The notes under the pieces: model-generated
Seen by the model: only the letters and a program-made list of their open reading frames with translations
Databases searched by the model: none
Told to the model about the DNA's origin: nothing
In this document: piece after piece, positions 12,092-17,221 of the stretch
Position numbering within the stretch: the stretch's first letter is position 1
How the letters are laid out: each line of letters begins with the position of its first letter
Source: Gammaproteobacteria bacterium
GTDB taxonomy: Bacteria > Pseudomonadota > Gammaproteobacteria > Steroidobacterales > Steroidobacteraceae
Assembly: GCA_028293725.1 (NCBI GenBank)
Contig: JAQGOE010000217.1
Coordinates: forward strand, 1 to 17,221
DNA: 17,221 nucleotides
Direction: 5' to 3'
Made by a program: the position numbers and the translations under genes

Positions 12092-12541
12092 TCAATAGCT
12101 CGCTGGAGGTGCAAGTCCGGTCGCGGCGAGCTCGCGAACGACTTCGCGGCGGGTCGCCAATACCGACGGCAGCGGCGAGTGCCGCTGGCTGGTCACTTCC
12201 GCCGCACTGAACAACGGCACATCGCTCGAGAGCTCCTGCGCGTCAAAGGTTTGCGCGAGCCAGTTCAGGACGCCGGCGAGCTGCGCGTCGGAGAGCACTG
12301 AGTTCGCGGCTCCCGGCACCCGCAGAATGTAATTGCGGCCTGCAGGCGAGCGCATGTAGCGCCCCAGTGCATGGGCGAGCGGGGGCACCTTGCCTGGAAC
12401 GCCTTCGGCTTGCGGTCCGTGGCAGCCCATACAGTAGAGGATGTAATCCTGCTGGGGGCTTGCGTGTGCCACGGCGGCAAAGATGCTCGCGGCGGCTGCC
12501 GCGAATAGAAACCTTGTCGAGCGTGTTGGCGCCCGCTTCAT
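12092..12541 (-). CDS. Periplasmic monoheme cytochrome c (second of two)
   Basis: The 149-residue product has a signal peptide (MKRAPTRSTRFLFAAAAASIFAAVAHA) and one heme-attachment motif, CMGCH, at residues 37-41. A GVPGKVPPL segment and the YILRVPGAANSVLSDAQLAGVLNWL helix follow. This pattern is typical of small class I-like c cytochromes found beside periplasmic dehydrogenases. The ATG at 12541 is 1 nt after the stop of the preceding cytochrome gene (TGAAATG), so I prefer it to the upstream in-frame start at 12598. The last 40 or so residues have no recognisable motif. The probable role is to accept or relay electrons from the amine dehydrogenase towards the respiratory chain. The order of transfer between the two cytochromes cannot be told. 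Confidence 0.87.
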   Translation of the reverse strand: MKRAPTRSTRFLFAAAAASIFAAVAHASPQQDYILYCMGCHGPQAEGVPGKVPPLAHALGRYMRSPAGRNYILRVPGAANSVLSDAQLAGVLNWLAQTFDAQELSSDVPLFSAAEVTSQRHSPLPSVLATRREVVRELAATGLAPPASY

Positions 12542-12542
12542 T

Positions 12543-13088
12543 TCAGAGCCCGAGCGTCGCGAGCAACTTGCTGCGGTGCTCACGTACCACCGCGCCATCG
12601 ACCGGATGGGCGCGCTCGGTAGCGATCTCTTCAGCGGCGATCGGCTTCACGTCGTCCGCGGCGTGGTCGAGATCGAATACGACGAAGTTCAGCACAGCCG
12701 CCAAGGTCGCGTCGTCGAGCTGAATGAACTCGGGCATCTTGAAGTCGAAATGTTTCTGCTCGACCTCGATGCCACCGAACATGCCGTTCAGCACTGTCAT
12801 CGCGAGCTGTTTGCGTCCGTCATCGTTCGCCGCATAGCGGGCGGGGTAGGACGTGACCGGAGGCGCGAGCGATGGGGTTCCGGCTCCCTTCGCTCCGTGA
12901 CACACGGCGCAGTTGGCTTGGAAAGTAGTGGCGCCGACGGGATAGCGGACCGGCGCGGGATCTGCAGCGGCGAGTCCGGGAAGGGATGTCAGGGCCAGCG
13001 CGAGCGCTGCAGCGCTGACGGGCGCTGCGCTCTCGAGGAGAGACGCGGCCGTAGCGCCTGGCGCCGCGTGCGCAGAGCGTCGCCTCAT
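12543..13088 (-). CDS. Periplasmic monoheme cytochrome c (first of two)
   Basis: The 181-residue product has an Ala-rich N-terminal export signal (hydrophobic AAALALALTSLPGLAAA, about residues 26-42). It has one heme-binding CAVCH at 60-64, followed by GAKGAG. The likely axial methionine is Met118 in FKMPEF, within a C-terminal helix region that includes LDDATLAAVLNFVVFDLD. A 40-residue polar tail follows. ATG 13088 overlaps the light-chain stop as ATGA; the frame stays open to 13223 but that part lies inside the light-chain gene. I infer that it takes electrons from the TTQ light chain, the role amicyanin or azurin plays in studied systems. No blue-copper protein gene is present in the window. 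Confidence 0.87.
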   Translation of the reverse strand: MRRRSAHAAPGATAASLLESAAPVSAAALALALTSLPGLAAADPAPVRYPVGATTFQANCAVCHGAKGAGTPSLAPPVTSYPARYAANDDGRKQLAMTVLNGMFGGIEVEQKHFDFKMPEFIQLDDATLAAVLNFVVFDLDHAADDVKPIAAEEIATERAHPVDGAVVREHRSKLLATLGL

Positions 13089-13648
13089 TTTTCGGCGACC
13101 CCGAGGATCACGGATACCGAGCAGTGGTAGTTGGAGTCGGCGTTCGCCATGCACCAGTTGAGATCGTTGTTGCGCGAGGGACGATACATCGGCTTCTCGC
13201 GCTCGTTGCGGTTGCATTCGCAATTGCCGCAGCTCGCCTTACCGCAGCAGTCGTTGTAGGAGACGATGTAGTCGCGGCTGTCGGCGGGGTTATGACAGGT
13301 GCCGATCCAGGTGATAGGCGAGGGCGCCGTTCCGGGCGGGCAGGAGTTCGACGAGCCTCCACAACAGGAGCACAGGAATCCGTCGACCGCGCAGTACTTC
13401 CAGTAGTCGCAGCTCAAGGGATCGTCGGTGGCGGCTTTGGCTTTGCTACCGGGCTTTGCGGGCGTCTTCGGCGTTGCCGGCCCCCCGGCCTCCGCGGCTT
13501 CGGCGCGTGAGGAGCGATCGACCGGCAGGAGCGGAATCAGCGCGGCGCCCGTCAGGATTTGTCCCAGCGTGGCGAGCAGGCTGCGGCGTGAGGTGTGGCG
13601 CGCCAGGGAGCGCGACGATTTTTCAAACAGGCGGTCGATCGAGCGCAT
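13085..13648 (-). CDS. aauA: Amine dehydrogenase light chain with TTQ cofactor (aromatic amine dehydrogenase type)
   Basis: This is the catalytic small subunit of a periplasmic quinoprotein that oxidatively deaminates primary amines to aldehyde and ammonia. The cofactor, tryptophan tryptophylquinone, is built from two of its own tryptophans. These are Trp114 (ITWIGTC) and Trp165 (LNWCMAN), 51 residues apart as in known family members. Asp133 (YNDCC) matches the catalytic base, and Asp89 (AVDGFLC) is also conserved. Fourteen cysteines follow the leader, fitting the heavily disulfide-bonded fold. Motifs such as CDYWKYC, GFLCSCCGG and WIGTCHNP resemble aromatic amine dehydrogenase (AauA) more than methylamine dehydrogenase (MauA). 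The leader has a twin-arginine SRRSLL at 20-25, then a Pro/Ala/Lys-rich linker. ATG 13648 has AAAGG 7 nt upstream; the TTG at 13663 is less likely. Length is 187 residues. Confidence 0.93.
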   Translation of the reverse strand: MRSIDRLFEKSSRSLARHTSRRSLLATLGQILTGAALIPLLPVDRSSRAEAAEAGGPATPKTPAKPGSKAKAATDDPLSCDYWKYCAVDGFLCSCCGGSSNSCPPGTAPSPITWIGTCHNPADSRDYIVSYNDCCGKASCGNCECNRNEREKPMYRPSRNNDLNWCMANADSNYHCSVSVILGVAEK

Positions 13649-13659
13649 GCCAGTGCCTT

Positions 13660-14817
13660 TCAAGGATTCATCATGAGCCAGGGGGTCTGTCCGAACTTTT
13701 TCTCGACGTGGCGAAATTCACCCGTGAGAGCGTCGATCACGGCGATGTCCGCATTCTCCGTCGCCGCGAAGAGAAGGGGAGCGTCGTCCTGCGAAACCTG
13801 TACGGCCAGGACGGAAGCGAGCTTCTGTGGTGCCATCGGCCAGCGCGCGACACGTTGGTGCGCTTTCATGTCAAACACCCAGATCTCGGTGCCGCCGGCC
13901 TTGTGAGTGCCTTCGCCGCCGCGATGCATGGGCACGAAAAGCTTGCCCAACTTGCGGTGAATGGCGCCTACCTGCGCGCCGCCCGGACGCCAGTTCTGGG
14001 CCTTGTCGGCGGCGTTGAGGAGAGACCAGGGCTTTTGAAACGTCGGTTGTGCTCCCGTGAAGTCGACTTCATGCACCTCGCCGAGGAAGGAGAGGAAAGC
14101 GTAGCCGCCAGTGATCGGTACGCCTTGCACGAACACCGGGTCGGTGTCGGCATCGAAGAACGGATCGGACATGGTGCGCGAGGCTTCGTGTCCCTGCGCG
14201 TCGAGCGTTACTGTTTGGATCCGGCCGCTCTCGCACAGGGACGATACCCGGTTGGGTCCGGAGGGGATCACTAGAACGCAGCCCGCGGTGTCGATTTCAT
14301 CCAGCACCGTGCCCTTGGCCGGATCGAGAACTCCGAAGGAAGCCGCGGGTGTCACGTAGGAGACGTACAGAAAATGGCTGTCGGAACTGAAGCCGATGTT
14401 GAAATACGTCGGCAGCGTCATGGCCCGCTTCGGCGGCAGGACGATCTCGTGCGTCACGGATAGGTTTGTGTTGTCCGTGAATTCGACGACGTCGGTGCGC
14501 GCACCGCGGGCGCCGCGTGCCCAGTAAGTCGTGCTCACTACACTGGTCTTGCCGTCCGGCGATAAGTTGAAGCCGGGATTGAAACCCGCGTCGATCTGCC
14601 CCAGCCGGCGATAGGTGTCGCCGTCGAAGAGATCGATGCGTGCGTCGATTTCGTTGAGAAACGCTTCATCCAGCACGTAGATCCGATGAGGATTATTGGG
14701 CGGCAGCGTCGTGAGCGTGAGATGCTCGGCCGGCAAAGGCGGCGGCGGAGCGGCTGCGAGCAACGGCGCGCAGATTGCGAGTGACAGCAGAGCGGCGCGC
14801 ATGAGACAGCTTTTCAT
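13660..14817 (-). CDS. aauB: Amine dehydrogenase heavy chain, beta-propeller (aromatic amine dehydrogenase type)
   Basis: The 385-residue product is the large subunit of the same periplasmic enzyme; in the family two heavy and two light chains assemble as alpha2beta2. A Sec-type signal peptide (MRAALLSLAICAPLLAAA) leads into a seven-bladed propeller. Recognisable blocks are HRIYVLDEAF, SPDGKTSVVSTTYW, RTDVVEFTD, EIVLPPKRA, GTVLDEIDTAGC, PWSLLNAADKAQNWRPGG, EGTHKAGGTEIWVFD and HQRVARW. These fit the aromatic amine dehydrogenase large chain better than a generic YVTN propeller protein. ATG 14817 is preceded by GGGGAG 4 nt upstream. The light-chain ATG is 11 nt past its stop. No aauE/aauD (mauE/mauD)-type genes lie between the two chains, although they do in the studied aau and mau clusters. 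Confidence 0.92.
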   Translation of the reverse strand: MKSCLMRAALLSLAICAPLLAAAPPPPLPAEHLTLTTLPPNNPHRIYVLDEAFLNEIDARIDLFDGDTYRRLGQIDAGFNPGFNLSPDGKTSVVSTTYWARGARGARTDVVEFTDNTNLSVTHEIVLPPKRAMTLPTYFNIGFSSDSHFLYVSYVTPAASFGVLDPAKGTVLDEIDTAGCVLVIPSGPNRVSSLCESGRIQTVTLDAQGHEASRTMSDPFFDADTDPVFVQGVPITGGYAFLSFLGEVHEVDFTGAQPTFQKPWSLLNAADKAQNWRPGGAQVGAIHRKLGKLFVPMHRGGEGTHKAGGTEIWVFDMKAHQRVARWPMAPQKLASVLAVQVSQDDAPLLFAATENADIAVIDALTGEFRHVEKKFGQTPWLMMNP

Positions 14818-15006
14818 CGGACTCCCCGAGCACCGCAACCGCGATTGTTGATTGACTGTCGCCCGTGCGAGGCGACGCGCAGGCAGCGGTGTGCAATTGA
14901 GCGTGGCTTGGAGTCTGGCATATTGCTGGACGGCACGGAAGTCCGCGCTGCCACTTGAATGGCCGCGACGCGGGCGTTACCGTGGGCAGGGGTGAACGAT
15001 ATGGTT

Positions 15007-15021
15007 GTATCGATTATCGAG
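15007..15021. promoter_or_regulatory. Predicted IclR operator upstream of the permease gene
   Basis: GTATCGATTATCGAG carries, on the minus strand, the 13-bp core TCGATAATCGATA that is also found before iclR and the TonB receptor. It ends 11 nt before the permease ATG and overlaps the edge of its Shine-Dalgarno region, so a bound protein would block transcription or translation initiation. It lies about 190 bp from the divergent heavy-chain start. The 215-bp divergent region between the two genes holds no other clear motif. Confidence 0.58.
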
Positions 15022-15032
15022 TGGAGAGGCCC

Positions 15033-15920
15033 ATGAATGCGGCGAAGCTTGCCCTGCTCGCCGCCCTGGTGGTCGTCAATGTCGCATTTGTTCTAGCGTG
15101 GGTGCGCGATGCGCGCCGCCGCAGCGTGCGACCCACCCCGACGGCTGGGGATATCGCGATCGGTTTTGGCACCGATTTTCTCGACGCGCTCGGAATAGGG
15201 TCGTTCGCGCCGACGACGGCGCTGTTCAAATTCCGCGGTACGCCGCCCGACGAGCTCATCCCGGGAACCCTCAATGTAGGTCATAACGCGGCGGCTTTCG
15301 TGGAAACCGCGGTTCTGGTTACCGCTGTTGCCGTCGAGCCCGTTTTACTGATTGCGATGGTCGCGAGCGCTACGCTCGGCGCATGGTTGGGAGCGGGTGT
15401 CGTGAGCGGCTTGCCGCGTCGGGCGATCCAGCTCTTCATGGGCGCGGCGTTGCTCATCGCGGCGATTTTCTTCGTGATGGCTAACTTCGGTGCGTTTCCT
15501 GTCGGCGGCACCGCCATGGGGCTCGAGGGATGGCGCTTCGGCCTGGCCGTGGGCGTCAACTTCGTGTTCGGCGCGCTGATGAGTGTCGGGATCGGACCTT
15601 ATGCGCCGAGCATGGTGCTGCTGGCGTTGTTGGGTCTGCACCCCTTGGGGGCGTTTCCCATCATGATGGGCACGTGTGGGATTGTGCAGCCGGTCGCCAG
15701 TCTGCGCTTTTTCAAAACCGGCCGTTTCGCGTACGGTCCGGCGTTGGGTTTGACGATTGGTGGCACCGTGGGTGTGCTCATCGCGATTTTCATCGTTCGC
15801 CAGCTTCCGCTGCTGGCGTTGCGCTGGCTCGTCATCGTGGTCGTGGCTTACGCGGCCGTGTCCATGTTGCGATCGGCGTTTCGCGAACGTGCTACTGCGC
15901 TGGTTACGCCAGCGACTTGA
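15033..15920 (+). CDS. TauE/SafE-family inner-membrane permease
   Basis: The 295-residue product is highly hydrophobic with about eight membrane segments. It has the two-half layout of the TauE/SafE (DUF81) family. The first half has GDIAIGFGTDFLDALGIGSF and the second WRFGLAVGVNFVFGALMSVGIG, with paired loops FKFRGTPPDELIPG and GRFAYGPA. Family members are proposed exporters of sulfite, sulfoacetate or other organic anions, but most are unassigned. ATG 15033 has GGAGAGG just upstream; a TTG at 14955 in the same frame is rejected because the operator would then lie inside the gene. It is divergent from the amine dehydrogenase operon and may move a product or substrate of it. The transported compound cannot be read from the sequence. 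Its 3' end overlaps the convergent photolyase gene by 17 bp. Confidence 0.88.
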   Translation: MNAAKLALLAALVVVNVAFVLAWVRDARRRSVRPTPTAGDIAIGFGTDFLDALGIGSFAPTTALFKFRGTPPDELIPGTLNVGHNAAAFVETAVLVTAVAVEPVLLIAMVASATLGAWLGAGVVSGLPRRAIQLFMGAALLIAAIFFVMANFGAFPVGGTAMGLEGWRFGLAVGVNFVFGALMSVGIGPYAPSMVLLALLGLHPLGAFPIMMGTCGIVQPVASLRFFKTGRFAYGPALGLTIGGTVGVLIAIFIVRQLPLLALRWLVIVVVAYAAVSMLRSAFRERATALVTPAT

Positions 15921-17221
15921 CGTTCAGCAGGGCTCTGCGGCGCGCCATGTCGTGATCCACGATGGGGCGGGGGTAGGTTTTGCCGAGTCGAACGCCCGCG
16001 GCGTCGAGTTGTTCGGGCTTGGCCGTCCAGGGTTTGTGGATGATTTTTGCTGGCAGGCGTGCCAGCTCCGGTACCCAACGCCGCACGTAGTCGCCGTTCG
16101 GATCAAACTTCTCACCCTGCAGAATGGGATTGAAGATGCGGAAGTAGGGCGCGGCGTCGGCACCCGTTCCGGCGACCCATTGCCAGTTCGCGGCGTTGTT
16201 GGCGGGATCGGCGTCGACGAGGGTGTCCCAGAACCATTTCTCACCGATACGCCAATCGATCAGCAGGTGCTTGATGAGGAAGGATGCGGTCACCATGCGC
16301 ACGCGGTTGTGCATCCAACCTGTCGTCCATAACTCGCGCATGCCCGCATCGACGATCGGGTAGCCGGTGAGGCCGCGCCGCCAGGCTCTTAGCCCTTTTT
16401 GATCGGTTCGCCAGCGCAGAGGATCGAAGCGGGACTGGAAGTTACGTTCGGCCAGGTCGGGGTGATGGTAGAGGACCTGGTAGTTGAATTCCCGCCAGCC
16501 GATTTCTGCGAGAAACTTTGCGAGCTGGCGCTGGATTCCGGGTTTGGGACGCTTGCGCACTGTTTCGTGAGCGGTGTGCCAGATCTGCCGCGCGGAGATG
16601 TTGCCGAAACACAGGTAGGGAGACAGACGGGAGGTACCGACTCGGTCGGGGCGGTCGCGGTCGGTCGAGTACTCGCTCAAGGTTTTCTTGAGGAAGCGCT
16701 TCAGATGAGTCCGGGCGGAGGATTCATCCGGGCTCCAGGCGTGGCGTATGCCGGCGGCCCAGTCGGGCTTTTTTGGCTCGAGGCCGAGGCTCGCGAGCAC
16801 CACGGATTTGAGTTTGAATTGCCGGGGAGTGGCGTGGAAGCGGAGTTTGCGCGGGGCTGTTAGCGGCGGCTCGGGGGTGTCCTGCTTTAATGCGGCGCGC
16901 CAGTAGGCGGTGAACACGCGAAAGGGTTTGCCGGACTGGTTCTTGAGGGTCCAGGGCTCGTTGAGCAAATGGCCGTTGAAGGTGGTGACTTCGATGCCGC
17001 GTTGTTGGAGAGTGGCCTCCAGGGTTGCGTCGAGGGCCCGGCCCGGCGCGTCGTAGCGGCGATTCCAGTATACGGCGGCGGCTTTCAGGTTGGACGCGAG
17101 GTTCGGGAGGATGTCTGCGGGGGCACCAGTGAGAATGGTAAGTCGCCCTCCGTGCTTTGCTAGAGCTTCGTCCAGGGCCTGGAGTGACCCGTGCAGCCAC
17201 CACCGCGCGGCGCCTCCGAGG
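15904..17221 (-). CDS. phrB: Deoxyribodipyrimidine photolyase, N-terminus beyond window edge
   Basis: This FAD enzyme uses blue or near-UV light to split cyclobutane pyrimidine dimers. The visible part is 438 residues, against about 470 for E. coli photolyase, so roughly 30-40 N-terminal residues are missing. The first visible residues (GGAARWWLHGSLQALD) belong to the antenna-binding alpha/beta domain, and the frame is open to the edge. The FAD domain shows RLSPYLCFGNIS, GWREFNYQVLYHHPDL, GYPIVDAGMRELW, TGWMHNRVRMVTASFL, NWQWVAGTGADAAPYFRIFNP and QGEKFDPNGDYVRRW. These are class I-type photolyase signatures, and tryptophans of the electron-transfer chain appear present. A cryptochrome cannot be fully excluded, and the antenna chromophore is unknown. 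Confidence 0.94.
   Translation of the reverse strand, partial: LGGAARWWLHGSLQALDEALAKHGGRLTILTGAPADILPNLASNLKAAAVYWNRRYDAPGRALDATLEATLQQRGIEVTTFNGHLLNEPWTLKNQSGKPFRVFTAYWRAALKQDTPEPPLTAPRKLRFHATPRQFKLKSVVLASLGLEPKKPDWAAGIRHAWSPDESSARTHLKRFLKKTLSEYSTDRDRPDRVGTSRLSPYLCFGNISARQIWHTAHETVRKRPKPGIQRQLAKFLAEIGWREFNYQVLYHHPDLAERNFQSRFDPLRWRTDQKGLRAWRRGLTGYPIVDAGMRELWTTGWMHNRVRMVTASFLIKHLLIDWRIGEKWFWDTLVDADPANNAANWQWVAGTGADAAPYFRIFNPILQGEKFDPNGDYVRRWVPELARLPAKIIHKPWTAKPEQLDAAGVRLGKTYPRPIVDHDMARRRALLNVKSLA

Noticed and set aside
12092..13088. The two cytochromes as a split or frameshifted MauG
   Set aside because: Each has its own signal peptide and single CXXCH, and the lengths and order do not fit a di-heme peroxidase-like MauG.
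12543..13223. Longer start for the first cytochrome gene, inside the light-chain gene
   Set aside because: The extra 45 residues are a shadow of the light chain, while ATG 13088 overlaps its stop as ATGA and leads directly into a signal peptide.
13456..14274. 272-codon plus-strand frame opposite the amine dehydrogenase heavy and light chains
   Set aside because: It is antisense to two recognisable subunits and has no family motif or credible ribosome site.
13660..14817. Heavy chain as a generic YVTN or quinohemoprotein propeller
   Set aside because: The adjacent TTQ light chain and the specific block series match the amine dehydrogenase large subunit.

Overview
The window is GC-rich chromosomal DNA from a gammaproteobacterium. 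The main evidence is the block trxB < > ftsK-lolA-(vanZ)-rarA-serS, which matches the trxB-lrp-ftsK-lolA-rarA-serS neighbourhood of E. coli and relatives. Protein style (large TonB receptors, two-tryptophan amine dehydrogenase, IclR regulator) would fit Steroidobacteraceae/Nevskiales/Xanthomonadales-like lineages. That placement is inference and was not tested.

Bases 1-8379 are core genome. On the minus strand lie thioredoxin reductase (trxB) and, directly downstream and overlapping it, a GNAT-like DUF482/COG3146 protein that runs off the left edge. Divergently on the plus strand is a tight probable operon: ftsK (DNA translocase), lolA (lipoprotein carrier), a small VanZ-like membrane protein, rarA (AAA+ clamp-loader relative) and serS (seryl-tRNA synthetase). 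Gaps are 8 nt or less, or the genes overlap.

Bases 8380-15920 are an accessory module for periplasmic amine oxidation. It holds an IclR-family regulator (+). Convergent to it is a TonB-dependent receptor (-), separated by a perfect 13-bp hairpin. Upstream of the receptor on the same strand is a four-gene operon: amine dehydrogenase heavy chain, TTQ light chain, and two monoheme c-type cytochromes. A TauE/SafE-type permease (+) is divergent from that operon. The light chain carries both tryptophans of the tryptophan tryptophylquinone cofactor with the family spacing of 51 residues, plus the catalytic aspartate. It looks more like aromatic (aralkyl) amine dehydrogenase than methylamine dehydrogenase.

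The most notable signal is a 13-bp sequence, TCGATAATCGATA. It occurs identically upstream of the iclR gene (8408-8420), the TonB receptor (11953-11965) and the permease (15008-15020, minus strand). I infer a local IclR regulon: the receptor admits a substrate or related ligand to the periplasm, the TTQ enzyme oxidises it, the cytochromes take the electrons, and the permease moves something across the inner membrane. No cofactor-maturation genes (mauG, mauD, mauE, mauF types) are present in the window.

Bases 15904-17221 hold a DNA photolyase (-), truncated at its N-terminus by the window edge, whose 3' end overlaps that of the permease gene by 17 bp. I saw no tRNA, rRNA, CRISPR array, insertion sequence or integrase.
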